DNA of 64,000 bases from Musa acuminata AAA Group (taxonomy: Eukaryota; Streptophyta; Magnoliopsida; Zingiberales; Musaceae), in assembly GCF_036884655.1 (NCBI RefSeq), contig NC_088330.1, positions 31,532,001 to 31,596,000 on the forward strand, in the 5' to 3' direction. Positions 25,389-38,900 of this stretch are shown here, in pieces. The notes below the pieces were generated by a model. The model saw nothing but the letters and a program-made list of their open reading frames with translations. It was not told where the DNA came from and made no database searches. Every line of letters begins with the position of its first letter. Position 1 is the first letter of the stretch. Made by a program: the position numbers and the translations under genes.

Positions 25389-25977
25389 GGGTCAAATCGG
25401 ATTATGGTATCCATCAATCGAATATGGGGATATTAAATGGACTTTAGATGCAAAGGGATATGCCAAGAAGCAAAAGAAGCGTGCATATTTTTGCATCACC
25501 TTACGTTGTTGCTCTGCAAAGATAAAAACTTGGTCTCTATCAGTCATACAACAATCGAATAAACTCTGTATGGTCTTCAGTCATTGAACTGATTTGCCTG
25601 GTAATAATATACATGATTCAATCCTTTATTTAACATATGGGAAGAATCAAATAGAACAATTAATCAAACAAGTGAACGCTTAAAGCCAGCAAGGGAAAGA
25701 AACCAGCATCTCAATGCCACAAAATGCCTCAGGATAGGTGCAGGAAATCTCTCACAAGGATGTCTTGAAGAGACACCACAGCCATAGTTCAACATGAAAA
25801 ATGCTCCAAGTAACAAGTTCTACCACAGAATCATTATTGAAAACAGTCAGAAAAGAAAAAACAGGGTAAAAGAAGCTGCAAGTTCAACATGTGAAACCAT
25901 ACCACATATGCAAGCTGAACACAAGTCAATTTTAAGTTCAGCTAATCGAATTCCCTGTGCATTTAATGAATTAGATA

Positions 25978-26171
25978 GAAGGATTTGAGCATGCATACCC
26001 TGGACCAAGAAAACCACTGACCACCATTATAGAGGTGCAAACATGTATCAATGCAAGTCAATTTAATCGATAAGAGAGAAGGATTTGAGCATTCACACCC
26101 TGGACCAGTAAATCCACAACTCAGGGGAGCAAACAAAACATTATAGAGGTGCAAACGTATATCAGTGCAAG
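25978..26171. repeat. Tandem duplication of about 95 bases
   Basis: Two adjacent diverged copies start GAAGGATTTGAGCAT (25978 and 26078), share ACCCTGGACCA and end with ATTATAGAGGTGCAAAC and CAATGCAAG/CAGTGCAAG. The second copy has a small insertion. The rest of the spacer 25389-27178 has only short open frames with no recognisable domain. Confidence 0.75.
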
Positions 26172-27178
26172 AAACTACAGTAGCAAGACTAAGTTAAACC
26201 ATTAGGTCAATAATTTTTTGTTAGTGATTTACCCCTCGTATAAGGGCATTAAAACTTGAATGAATCAAAACAATCAATGATAAAAAAGACACTTTACAAA
26301 CTGAAACCAGTGAGACAGTGTAAACCAGGCAATCAAAGACGTGTTTAATAAGAGCGGAGATGCACTAGCTCTCATAGTCCTTGTCCCTTGTTTCGTCTTA
26401 CCGTCGACACTGAATCAACTAGCAGCAATCTACAACCTGCAATCAGCAACATTAAGGGGTATTCTCTCTCCCATCAGCTAGATCTCTGCCCACCCCCTCC
26501 ATCTTACCATTCCATTTCTCAATTGCTTGTCCAGTTAACAATGTGCAAAGGAGTCTCATTAGCAAAAACAAATCAGCTAACTATTATCTAGAAGAAATTA
26601 GAAATTCCAAAATATGAATGTATTAGATCACACTCATTCTGGATTTTTGGTGAATAACTATTGGCTTGATTAAAAATTTTGTATATCAAACATACCTGAG
26701 AGTGAAATTTACATTTATTATTTGAATTGATTACTTAGCTACTATTATTAACCATTTAAAAATCCACAGAAAGCTAAGAAGTGCCAAACAGAAAACAAAA
26801 TTTTTGATAGATACAAAGTTAGAACATGGTCTTGTGCCTCAATAGTAATCAGCAAACTAATAGATTCATAGATCCTGCTGCAAATCATCACTACTTTAAA
26901 GAAAAGAACTTGTTTATCCCAAATGCACAATGAAAAAAGAAGAATCTAAAGCACATGAGAAAACCAAGCATAAAAGGTTAGAACTCAAGCACAATGCAAG
27001 ATAAGCTACTTGATTGTAGACAAACCATTTTAAGCAATCAAATACAGATATCAAAAGAGGATGTCCGCATGGCTATAGTAACCACAATCCACACAAAAAT
27101 CTAAACTTTAAGCGATATAATCCTTAAAAGGGAACTTGTTTTCGGAAAAGATCGAGCCCGCTGTGCCAAGATCCCGTC

Positions 27179-27616
27179 TCAGTTCCTGCGGCCAGCGCCA
27201 TAACCGCCGCCGGGGCGCGACTGGTACGGGTAAGTAGGGGCGGCGGGCGCATCGGCTTGCTGCTCGACGCCGGGGATATCGGTCATACCAAGGGACGCGA
27301 GCATGTCGACCGTATCCTTGTCGACCTCGATGTGGTCGACCTTGATGGCGGACTCGTCGGGGACGAAGTCCATGCGGCGCTCGCGCTCCTCCTCCTGGAG
27401 CTTAAGGGAGATGCCGCGGACAGGGCCGCGCTGGATGCGGCGCATGAGGTGGGTAGAGAATCCGGCGATCTTATTGCGGAGGCGCTTCGAGGGGATGATG
27501 GCCACCTCCTCCAGCATCTTCTTGTTGGTGTGGAAATCCAGGGTCATCCGCGAGTAGTACCGCTCGATGACCTGGCGCGACGACTTCTTCACCGTCTTCG
27601 TCCGGACGCGGCCCAT
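27179..27616 (-). CDS. RPS17: 40S ribosomal protein S17 (eS17)
   Basis: An intronless 145-aa frame begins [20 protein letters not shown], the hallmark eS17 N-terminus. It continues through [20 protein letters not shown], the [13 protein letters not shown] segment, and [11 protein letters not shown] near residue 105. The C-terminal tail [11 protein letters not shown] is Gly/Arg-rich, as in other plant S17 proteins, and the length is typical. It is a structural protein of the small cytosolic ribosomal subunit. Codon use is strongly GC-biased. The upstream telo-box and TGGGCY elements are the standard plant ribosomal protein gene promoter. A long antisense frame over the gene is a shadow created by GC bias. 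Confidence 0.97.
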   Translation of the reverse strand: MGRVRTKTVKKSSRQVIERYYSRMTLDFHTNKKMLEEVAIIPSKRLRNKIAGFSTHLMRRIQRGPVRGISLKLQEEERERRMDFVPDESAIKVDHIEVDKDTVDMLASLGMTDIPGVEQQADAPAAPTYPYQSRPGGGYGAGRRN

Positions 27617-27694
27617 GTCGGCGGCGTTGGCTGTGGCGCTCTTGGTGGAGGGACGGCTGCTTCGCTTAGGTTTAGCCGCTCCTCTCGCTGCGGA

Positions 27695-27832
27695 CTAGGG
27701 TTTCGGGTAGGGTAGATATTTATATATAGGTCGCGCGCACTGAAGGATTTCCTGCTGGGCATAAGACAGCAAACTCTAGAATCATAGCATCCGTGGACGT
27801 ATTTTTACGTGGGCCAAACCTTGCTTAGCCCA
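27695..27832 (-). promoter_or_regulatory. RPS17 promoter: telo-box, TATA box and site II elements
   Basis: Read on the minus strand, AAACCCTAG (telo-box) is at 27695-27703, a TATATATAAATAT box at 27715-27727, and site II type TGGGCT at 27827-27832 with the complementary TGGGCC at 27810-27815. Telo-box plus site II is the known combination that co-regulates ribosomal protein genes through TCP and Pur-alpha type factors in dividing tissue. Start of transcription is probably near 27685-27695. Confidence 0.75.
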
Positions 27833-29866
27833 ACAGGAAACCGTAATTGATTCCGGTCCAAACCGATTCGGTGTAGCTGCGGCCTGATTGAACTCGAGTC
27901 AGATACAAGCTCAATACATGTCATTTGTGACCATGGAGCAATTTTGACACGCTGTTATAGAGAGCAAGAACAAAGGAGAAGGTAGTATTCTTGGACAGCA
28001 TAGGGAGAAGAACGTCTCTCTCGCATTACTTTCGATTGTTTGGGGTTCAACGTCGAGTCCAATCAACATCTATTGCATATAATGACAATAAAAACATATA
28101 CTAATCAGAATGACATCTAAGAAAACATACACTTATTGACTACGTGATTATAAGGCCAATCTTTTCTTTATCGATTTTTTATGCCTAAAGTAAACGAATA
28201 CATATTAGTGTTGTTGAAAAAACCATCATGGTATAATTTTTACAAAAAAAAAGAATAATATGAGACATAATTTTTACAAAAAAAAATTTCTTCCTTCTAC
28301 AAGCCCTAAATCCTCAATGATCATTCATTTTTTAAACATGAAAGTAGGTCGGGTCAAATCAATTTTATCATATCAAATTGATGATCAAATTTGATTATAT
28401 ATATAATTATTTGTGGCAAAAAATACATGATACAAATGACCTTATTTGGGAGAAAAAATAATAAATTATACAGCAATAATGTACTCATATATTGTATTAT
28501 ATGAAACAATATCCTCTTCTAAACATCAGCTGATGAAAACTTTCCTCCAGGCTAGCAAAAAAAAAAAAAATCCAAAATTTAAATTGTCTATAACTCACTA
28601 AATCCTTTAAAAACATGTATAAATTTGAGAGAGCTCTGAATAATGAGTTACTTCGTAAACCAGAATATCATTTACAGCAAAGATATATATAGAGAAAGAA
28701 AACATATTCGCCGCCATATCGGCTTTAGGAGTCAGAAACCATTTATTCATATACCTTTCCACATTACTAATGTGGATAAGAGAAGGAAGACTAGGAAAAC
28801 TCTTAGTAAAGAAAGAGTCTCAGAATTTCTTCAAAAGAAAAACTAGGAATTCTAATTCATTACTTTGAAACTAACTTCACTCGCCAGAATTCCCGGTTAA
28901 ACCAGTAGTCCTCACTGCCTCTGCAACAGGTAGTGCTTCTAAAAGCATATCATGTTTCCTCTTATTCTTGTGCAGTTTGTTCACCCTCCATAGAGTCAGA
29001 AGATGCTACTCCTGCGATTCGGACAAGCCATGAACAAATTATAAATATGCAGTATGGCATGGGCTAACTAAAATTTAAGTTTGCTGAAAATTATTTATTC
29101 ATATGTAAGCAATCAAATGGGACACCATAATTACAAATGGCAATGCTCAAAACCTGAACACCCATATTCAGTATTGTTAGATTCACGTAGGTACTGTAGA
29201 GCCAATTACAGAACCGAGAACCCCACAAACATTAGCTAAAAAGCCTAGCAACGATAAATCATAATCTTGCAACTGAAAGTGTAAGCAGTGAAAAAGCAAC
29301 ACGGTTATGAAAACCATAATTCTAGTATAGTTATTTCCATTGAACTAAAATTAATGATACTCAATAAGGTTCTATTATAGAGAGCTTTCCACATAATTCT
29401 GGTCAGCAACATCAGACCACATGAAAGCTTTTCAGAGATTGCTCCATGATTGTGGTTTGATGGTGCCAGATGTAAAACATTAAACGGCACATCGCCTTTA
29501 TCAGGGAAATGAAACAAAATTTCAGCTCCGCAGTCATTGCACAAATGAAAGTCTCAAAGCTATATGTGGAATCATGTAACATATGCTTCAGCTCATAACA
29601 AGGGAATAAAGAAAACAAACTAGGATATAAATTACATGTCTGGTTCAGTTGTTAATTTTAGCACCTCTGTTTACTTGTTTGAGCAATATAACCATGTATG
29701 GTGTACTTTCATATACAGAATATAAAACAAAAGAAAAATTTACCTGAAAGGGTTCGACAAAGAACTTCCCTATACAGAATTAAAAAAAAAAAAGGATACC
29801 TGAAAGTGTTCGACAAAGTGAAAACATCAACATGAGATGTCCGAAATTCAGTAGTATCTAGTTATT
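27833..29866. other. Spacer between RPS17 and LPAT1, no gene recognised
   Basis: AT-rich sequence with A-runs (28242-28290, 28557-28570) and a short repeated phrase, CCTGAAAG(G/T)GTTCGACAAAG, at about 29742 and 29800. The part nearest 29866 is probably LPAT1 3' UTR. Confidence 0.45.
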
Positions 29867-31951
29867 TCAATGTACTCCATAGCCATGAAGCAAAAGTGTT
29901 TGAGCTATTGAATCTCTAGCTTCATTGCAGAGTTTGTCTGCATCTTTTCCATCTAAAGGCTTGTGTATTACAACTTTCACTGAACCTGAGTTTATCATAC
30001 ACTCCTCTCCTGCAGGCATAACCTTTCCAGTTCCCATAAGGGTTATGGGCACAACAGGCACACCGGTCTTTGAAGCAACGCTAAATGCCCCTTTCTACAA
30101 GGTCAATAATTAAGCCAACTCATTTCAGAAACTCCACTGACATAATCACATTTAATGACTTTAAATGGAGCCTACAAATTTCACCTTGAAAGCACCTAAC
30201 TTTCCATCCTTGCTCCTAGTTCCTTCTGGAAAGAAAAAAACAGATGCTCCCTTCTTCACCAATTCCATGCAACGCTTGAGACAATCCTGCAAACAATGAC
30301 AAGATTAAATAAAATACATGTAATAAAATAATGCAACATAAGAGAATCAGCAAAATGGAAGTCTGCGTACAAAATACCCTTCTACTGATTCTCATAAAAT
30401 TTCCAGTTTAAATAGGAACCAGGACATCTGTAATTCCCTTTGTGCAAGGAAAAAAAAATAACAAGGGTATCATGAAGGTGAAAAGATATCTTGGATTTAG
30501 ATCCATCTAGAAAGAATGAGGGCAAACTATTATTGATTATATCATTAAACCTTAAATTCAAAGTGACCGATTAAAATTTTCATGGCAAATACTTAAATAG
30601 TTTACATATTGGAAAACACTAATTTGATGTATCTAACAGAAACTGAGATATCTCGAGAACAATGACCCCAGAAAAATTGAAACATTAGTAAAACAATTAC
30701 CAACTGGCTCCTGCTATCCATTCTGCGAAGAGGTATTACACCCATGAGGAACATTGCCCATCCGATGATCGGGAACAGAAATATGCTTCTCTTGCTTATA
30801 AACTTGAAGCTCCTTCCAAGTGTCAGAAGAGTGTATATGTCCAGGAAGCTCTGGTGGTTAGAGACATACACAGCTGGGGTGTCCTGAGGAGGCAAATTGT
30901 CCATCCCCTCAAACTCAAATTTATAGAACGGAACAATAGTCATTGTTGCCCAAATCTTTGCAATCAAGTGATGAGCCCTGCGCCGATGCCTATCAAAAAG
31001 GACCACACATGGGTGCACCACCACCATTACGGCAAACAGAAAGATCGCAGACACAGCCGTGACAAAGTAAAAGCAAATCCCTCTGATTCTTGAAACCAAT
31101 TGAAATTCTGATCAACAGCAAACCCCATCCAAATGTGAGAAATTAAATTTAGCAATTACAATGAAATTTCTCATATAATATATAATCAAGATGATTAAAT
31201 CCATTTGGCCCAGTCTTCATTCTAAAATTCTTATTTTTCCTCCTTTCAGAGATCAAGAAATGGGTTTTTAATTGTTTCTTCTAAATATCTTCATGTGTAT
31301 CATGTCATCTAGAATGGAGAGGACATGGTGTCACTTACATAATTGATTCTTCCAAAGTTCAAGAAATGAGTTTCCTGTTTCTTTAGGGCATTTTCTCAAA
31401 CCACTTGTAATCAATATGATTCACGAAAGCCAAATGACAAAAAAATCAACAACTTGTCAGCATGCTTGGTAACATAATCATACTCGATTCGCTGCGATTA
31501 AGATTCTAAAATAAAATATCAACGTTCCTAGAAAAAAGAAAATAAATTTCCAAAAAAACCCAAAAACACATTTTTCTCTCAGCAAACCTGAAAGGGAGCT
31601 TGCCGCGTCATCAGGGAACCCGGCAGCAGCTATCTCCGATCTAACGACGGTGTCTCTTCGCACCGTGGTCTGCTTCCTGATCGGAATCGCAGGCTTGGGG
31701 CAGTGAAACCTTAGGTTCCAATTGAACTGGTTGTTCCGACAACCCGAGACCGCCGTAACTGAAAAATCAGAGCAACGAGAAGAGAAAGAAAGCTAAATTA
31801 TCCACCAAACACCAACACCGGTAAAAGATCAAAGAATCGATTTCATACCAGGAGAAGAAAGGGCGTTTCTCGGAGCGGGCGGACGATTTAGGGGAGTAAT
31901 TGAGGGCAGCGATGTGCAGGGTTTGAGCCCCAGGAGCGATCCCGTCACCAT
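29867..31951 (-). CDS. LPAT1: Plastid 1-acyl-glycerol-3-phosphate acyltransferase
   Basis: Five exons on the minus strand (31951-31849, 31758-31588, 31107-30701, 30286-30185, 30094-29867) encode 336 aa. The first ~85 residues are Ser/Pro/Arg-rich with few acidic residues, as in a chloroplast transit peptide. A membrane segment at about 101-124 (ICFYFVTAVSAIFLFAVMVV) leads to the acyltransferase core. Block I NHQSFLD (His176, Asp181) and block III FPEGTRS (247-252) are intact, with VIPLRRM between them and VPVVPITLMGTGKVMP after. The enzyme adds the second acyl chain to lysophosphatidate in the plastid (prokaryotic glycerolipid pathway), matching Arabidopsis ATS2/LPAT1. A (TC)n tract touches the start codon. 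Exon 3 acceptor was set at 31108 because the nearer AG would break the frame. Confidence 0.93.
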
Positions 31952-31970
31952 TCTCTCTCTCTCTCTCTCT
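31952..31970. repeat. (GA)n tract abutting the LPAT1 start codon
   Basis: On the coding strand a (GA)n run leads directly into the LPAT1 ATG, so it lies in the 5' UTR. Confidence 0.9.
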
Positions 31971-32754
31971 TGGTACCGCCTGGGCCTCCGTGGCTGATGG
32001 GCTGAAGTGGTCATTGACTTTAAGAGGAAGATGTTGGATTGGAGTGAACTCATTGTAGGGTTAAGCATAATCTCATATTTATTATTAGTGTTAATGAAAA
32101 AGACAAATTTACATTCATATATCCCTCTTGAGTTTTAATTTTCATACTCATTCTCTAAATTTGAGTCAAACATATGTATAGAATCAAAATGTATAATCCA
32201 TTTTAGATAGTGAATACGTTATGATAACCCTAACTAAATTAAATTACTGATGATAAAAGTAGTCATATCAAAATTTGCATTATTTCCAAACATCAAAAGG
32301 ATAGATATGTATATATCCATTAAAGAATATACAACCATTATAAATAGATAGGTCTGATCAAACCGTCCGATACGATGTGAAAAGTGCGATACATACCGGT
32401 CGATCCAACGATCATAATCGAATCGATCTGTTTCAAGTGATATGTATCAAACAAGGTATATCATTTAGTATGCCTCAAAACTCGACTAATTCTATTAAAG
32501 AATATAAAATTATATAAATAGAATTAATACTTATCATATTAATAAAATGACTGATCGATACTAATCTACCCAAAGACATAAGGGTGAAACATCTGGTATG
32601 CTTGTCTATCAAATAATATGATCAAAATTCAATCATTATCATAATCACTCGTATCACTAAAATTCGATCATTATCAATCTATATTTATTAATAATAATCG
32701 AGTTTCGATCGTATTGATTCAACCACTCGGATCATTGGTGTCCATGGTCAAATC

Positions 32755-32789
<35 letters not shown>

Positions 32790-33018
32790 GTCATCGGTTA
32801 AGAAAAGCATTCGAATATTATAATGTAAATAAATTGGAAATCCATATTACACACCCCTTGCATGCTTGCCACACATCTTTTTCCACGTGAACTGCCACGT
32901 CCCCAGAAAGCCATACACACATCACTCCATTATTCCACATGCACCGGTATGCATGATCACGGCCGGTGCAGTCGCCATCATTTCTCGTGGTCCTCGATGC
33001 TGATGCATCCATCCCTCC
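31971..33018. other. Spacer between LPAT1 and HIPP genes
   Basis: AT-rich sequence with an (AT)n tract at about 32758-32787 and numerous CGATC/GATCG steps between 32340 and 32720. No gene is seen; the last ~150 bases are probably 3' UTR of the HIPP gene. Confidence 0.5.
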
Positions 33019-34104
33019 TCACATGACGCTGCACGCGTTGACGTCGTCGTCGTTGAACATGTTGCTGACGCGGTCCTCCCCCCGGTGCGGCGCCGGGACG
33101 TGGCCGTGCTTGTCGCCGTTGTAGCCGTGGCGCCAGTAGTTGTAGCTGCTGCGGAAGGAGTCTTCGTCGTGGAAGTAGTTCTTGGCGGTGGTGAAGTAGA
33201 GCGGGAGGCCGGGGTTGGGCCAGAACTCCGCCTTCTTCCCGCTCCGCCGCGCCTCCTTGAGCACCTTGTTCCGGTCGACGTATCCCGTCACCGTCACCTT
33301 CTCCAGCTCCAGCTCCACCTCCACCGAGTCGACGCCTGATCAAACAGCACTTACGTGTTCTCCCATTAGCTATCTCGTGAATTAGTTGATCGGAATGTGC
33401 ATGAAGAACAAAGTGCTGTGAGGCTTATAGATCATTGTTTGATTGTGATTAAGTTGGTAAAAAAGAGATCGACTACCATCAGACATCAGTCACCTCTAAG
33501 CTTTTGGAGAGCATGCTTGACCACCCTCTCGCAACCTGTGCAGCACATCCTCACTTTAAGCTCCACGGTCTGCGCACAAGGAAGGGTTGATGATCAACAG
33601 AAAGCTCGTCTTGCCCCCTTGGAAGCACGAATCGGATAAAGTACATATCGAGATCTAAGGTGGAAGACACGATTCATCTACTTATCATGGTTATTATCCA
33701 AAGGGAAGAAGGAGGGCAAAGCGGACGCAGAACAAACAACACAAATGAACATTGTGGGAAGGAAACATTAACAGATCAGTGAAAAGATTCATGCTTCAGA
33801 ACAAGTAGGTTTTGCAGCATCCTTCTGATCTTCCCTTTTTCTCTGTTCTTAGGTTGTGTTCATGAAATAAGAGATGAAACAATACAGTAGGCAAGGGACG
33901 AAAGCTAACCTGCAAGGAAAGAGGTCTTCCCTTGGCCATCTTCCTGCGGATCATATTGCTGTCTTCGATGTAGTAGTAGGAGTCGTTGCTGCTGCTGCTA
34001 TTGCTGGGGTTGTCGTAGTAGATGCTCGGATTACGACTCTTGCGGTGATCGCCTCGATATCCGAAAGACAAGTTGGAGAGCCAAGAGCTCAAGTCTCTTC
34101 CCAT
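33019..34104 (-). CDS. Heavy-metal-associated isoprenylated plant protein (HIPP)
   Basis: Three exons on the minus strand (34104-33910, 33569-33494, 33335-33019) give 195 aa. After a 65-residue Ser/Asn/Tyr-rich N-terminus, the HMA fold starts with VELKVRMCCTGCERVV, containing the metal-binding MxCxxC (Met73, Cys75, Cys78), and continues through VDSVEVELELEKVTVTGYVD. A conserved tail with FWPNP, YFTTAKNYF and SSYNYWRHGYN follows. The last four residues CSVM form a CaaX box for prenylation, so the mature protein is probably lipid-anchored. HIPPs bind copper, zinc or cadmium and act in metal homeostasis and stress. The HMA intron positions (in the LQ|TVELK and LRG|VDS steps) are typical. The exact HIPP number cannot be assigned by eye. 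Confidence 0.92.
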
Positions 34105-35927
34105 GGCTCAGAGGGTTGCGGATTTAAAACAGGGAAGGAGGATGGGAACAGAGTTACTGGAAGGCAGGCAGCACAAGATATTCCAGGAATCACTTTTCCT
34201 TCGTCATGTTATTATATTCCTTCCCAAGTATTCCATGTTTCCCCTACACCCTTCTTTTCATCGTAGTTTTCTTGTGCCCCAAGTGCTTGTTCTCCTTGAA
34301 ATAGTTTATCCTCAAGGCAGGGAATTCTACATTGGTATCTGTCCTTTCCCTTATCGATGCTTGAAATGTGGGTCAAGACTCAAGAAGACATGGCAGACAC
34401 AAGGCAAAGAAAAACATATATAATGTCTTTGAAGAGATCAAAGAATGTGGGTTAGGTGAAATTAAGAGCTGCAAGATGCAAAGAGGGAGAAACCTCTCTG
34501 GAGTCTACTGTTCTATTTCCATCTTGTTCAAAGTTGTGCCCTTCCGCCTGCTACCAAACTCATTAGTAGGTCCAGGATTTTGGGCACTTCACTGGCATTT
34601 TCCCTGCCTTGTTGCCTTGGTAGTGATGCAGTGCAGTGATCAAGGAATTAGCTCCACTTCATGTTATTGTAATCATAAGAACCACATGCCATACCTATGA
34701 AGACATCAATAGCTTCACTGGCAAACTAGATTCTATGCAAACCTACTTTAGAAGATGATGTTTCATATAATCTTAAGCAGAGACAAAGTTAGAATTCACA
34801 CAGTAACACTAGGGAGAATAAATAATCTGGTGACTGGGTTTTATGATCTGACCATCGAGCTCACAGAGATTAGTTCTTTAACTAGAAATATCAGCTTTAG
34901 CTGTAGCAGTTAAAACTTTTTTCCTGTGTATAACTATGATCACTAGTCATGATCATCATTTTGGTCCTGGGGAGAGACAATCTACTTTTTTTTTAAAGAA
35001 CAGTGGCAGGAGTGTCATCTATCTGTTTATCACTGAATGTTGCAAGGCCCTGTGGGGTGGAATGAAGAAGAGTGAGCTCCTTCTTTCAATCGAAATCCAC
35101 AAACCTGGAATGCACCATTCAAAACTGAGCTAAATGTTATGGCCCTTGCTGGCTTCAGCATTTACATGCTAGCTTCCATCAGAGACCTAAATCATATAAA
35201 ATGCAGCTCCAGTTGTTCAGCAAAATATTGTAAGAAACAGATTCCAACATCTTCCACTTGAATCCAGGATGTTTCCCCCTTAAACAATCCTGATCAGTAC
35301 AACACTTTCCTGCTGGAAAGTAAGAACAGGAACATGACATTTGACTCCATCTCAAACACTGCTGAAACAAATGATGCATATCATTACTTCCCTCTCAGTG
35401 CAAATCTCTCAATGCATAACATTACACACCAAATGCGCAAAAAAGAGGGTCAAGCCCGTGCTTTTTCAGAACCTCCTTTGATTACCAGAGAAGTGTGGGC
35501 ATGAATCATTGTGAATCTCTCAGGAAACTCTTAATTATTACAGGCCAACTGCAATGATGATCGAGTATGCAACTGGAACGTAGGCAAGCTTATAAACAGA
35601 AATGGTGTATGCTTATAACAGGTCTTCTACCACAAGGGTTGAACAGAAATAAAGCACTAATAAGATATTTGTTGAAATGAACAATAAATTTGATTTGATA
35701 CTGCCATTTTGGAAGAGTTCCCATTAAGGGATCACAGCTGGTAGAACAAGAATCAAAGATAAGAGATACTGATGTTTGATAAGAACATTCAGATGCCCTC
35801 ACCAACAAGTGGAAACTCAGCTCATTTTTTTTAATTAGTTCTGATTTCTCACTCTTATATCGAAAGTTCAAAAGGTTCAACTGTACATATAATGTGATAA
35901 CGGGAAGAAATGATTAATCTGAATTTT
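34105..35927. other. Upstream spacer of the HIPP gene, no gene recognised
   Basis: Moderate-GC, non-repetitive sequence with short open frames only. The first few hundred bases are probably the HIPP promoter. I could not identify any domain on either strand. Confidence 0.45.
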
Positions 35928-38900
35928 ATTGATAGTGGATATACACACAAAAAAATATATATTATAAAATATGATAATGATATAATTTTTAATCAATAAT
36001 AAATATAAAATATTCATCTAAATCATTTTCATATTGAAATTGTGATATTCATTATTTGATAGAATAATGATAATATGTTATCAAAATTTTTATAATTTAG
36101 AATCATGATAATATATTACCAAAATATTAGGATGATCATGATAATCTTATCATGATTTATTTTTTTCAATAATATCCTTCCTAATATACCTGCTTCAAGA
36201 TGGTGCTCTCATCGGAGACATCAATCTTAGACCGAAGTAAAAATAATTACTATCGAAACAAAGATTTGATAAGAGCATCTACAAGCTAATAAAAAGATGA
36301 GACATAAGAGATACATAGTTCAACATTTCAAATTTTGTCATAAACAAAGTGAAAATCGATAGCTATGTGCTTCATTGAGAATAAAATACAAGATTAACAA
36401 ATAGATATGTTGCACTTGGTATTATCACATTATATAAATAGAGGATTAGAAAATATGACAAATAATTCAATAGTTATTTCTTATAATAGAAGATCATATA
36501 ATATATTATTATTTCTTGAAACCCCAAGAGTTTGGATCATGATAAAAAAATATGATATAAGCACAAGTAAATATCCTGTCATCCTTATTACCTGCCCAAC
36601 ATCCAAAAATGCATAAGACAATAAATGAGAGTTTTTTTTTTGAGAAGTAAGCAATGATCAATAATAATTTAATGATTGTCCAATGGTTGAAAGTAGGCTT
36701 GTGCATCAATTGAAATAATCTAATTACTACATATACATTCGTAATGTTTGGACAAGTGAATGTAGATCGTCAACAACTTGGCAATACTTAATGACATCAA
36801 TAAAATTAGTACTATCAGATAAGGAAAGAAGAATACTTGTAGAGATTAGTGTAGCAACAACATTAGCTTCAAGTATATATGTGCGATTAAGAAGGTCATA
36901 AATATACTTTTGTTGATAAAGAAAATAAATCATTACTGTATGGTTGACTTAAACACCAATAAAATAACCGAGGGACCTAAGATCTTTAATAGAAAATTTA
37001 TTTTTAAGTCGTTGAATGAATTATTATTGGTTTATTACCAATAATAATTAAGTCATCCACATAAACTAGTAAAACTATGATTATACTCTTATAATAATAA
37101 ATGAATAATGAATTATCAAATTGAGAATTATGAAATTTAATTAAAACTAGATGTGCTCGAAGTTCATGATACAAAGCATGAGAGGCTTGCTTGAGACCAT
37201 AAAGAGTAGCTTATAGACATGTTGAGAAATACTATAATTAATAAAGCTTGAAAGTTGCCTAAAAGTACATCATCACCATAAAAAAAAAACATATTATTCA
37301 CGTCCAATCGTCAAATTCCCTAAATATTAGACAAGGTAAGAGAAAATAATACAAATTATTGTTGGCTTCATAATTAGGCTAAAAGTGTCACGATAGTCAA
37401 GGCCTAAATATTGATGAAATTTTTTTCCAATAAATCTTAAGTTTTACTTATTAAAGAGCTATTACGATTTTGTTTGATATGAAAACTCATTTGTGCCCTA
37501 CAATGTTTTGACTTAGATATAATAAGACAAAGTCTTATATACCATTATCTAATAAAGCATTATATTCTTCAGATATTGTTGTTTACTATTTAAGATTTTT
37601 TAAGACTTGGTCGAGAGCAAAAAGCTTAGAAATAAAATTTTAGGATTGTTTTAAAAATAAAAAATATATTTATTTGATTTAAAGACTTTTTTTTTAGATT
37701 TAGTAAACATCGGATGAATTGTTGGCACCATGCACGAAGGACTTAATAGGTTCTGAGTAGATAAAGTGTTTGAATTGATGGATGGGATTAATGTTTCAAC
37801 TTGAATGAGAATATTAATATAAGGTTGCTTATAAATTTGGGGGACCTAATCAATAAAGTTATTCAAAGCCGATCTAGGTAAAAGAGAGTTAAGTGATTTA
37901 TAAGAAAAAATCAAATTTCACAAAATCAATAAAATAAGAAATACAAATTATTTAGTTGATGGATCAAAACATTTAAATATATTTTGATTAGTATAATATA
38001 AAAAAATCACATGATTTTGATCATTCGAGTTTATTATGCGTGTAAGGTTTTAACAATAGATAACATAGACATATAAAAACATAACTTATTACGATACGAG
38101 TAGATCAAAATAGTTATTCAAATTATGAAATCATGTTAAGATTTAAAGTAAGCATATGATTAATAAGATAAATTGATATGATAAATATATAAAACCAAAA
38201 TTAAAAAGATAAAAAAGCTTAAGTAAAGAGTATGAGACCGGTTTAAATAATTTGCTGATGATGATATTTCACGATCTTATGTTTAGAAGCATGTGGACGG
38301 ATAAGAAAATAAGAGATTCTATTGATTTCAAAAAGTTATGAAACTTTTAAAATTCCATATATGTGGTGAGAAAATCATAGTAAAATAAAATAATGAATTG
38401 TTAAAAAAAAATTTAATAATAAGTTTAAACTTAGGAAAAATAATCAATACTTCATATTTTTATTTTAATGGGAAATAATCACATATATGAAATGATCAAT
38501 AAAAATAACATAGTAGTTAAATCCATTATGAGATTATATTGGTGAAGAACCTCAAACATTAGTATATGTTTTATAAGAGAGGATTTAGAAAATAGAAGTT
38601 TGTACATTTTATTACATTTGCATGAATTACATGAAAAGGGATGACAAGATGATGATGATAAAGGTAGATTGCAAGAACAAACAATATAATTTAAAATATT
38701 AAAAGAAGAATATTATAAAATGGTTATATCATTCTTTAAATGAAGTCTTGACGGTGGCCAAAGAACATAAGTAACATTAGAAAGTAAAAAATAATTTTGA
38801 GAAAGAGAGAAGGTCTATAAAACCAATATGAGTTATTTTAAGACCTTTATCATTATATATCATAATATAATATCATTTGAACCATTATAATATAAATAAA

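Noticed and set aside
27257..27715. 152-aa open frame on the + strand
   Set aside because: It is the antisense shadow of GC-rich RPS17 coding sequence, with Ala/Leu/Asp/Gly bias typical of such shadows.
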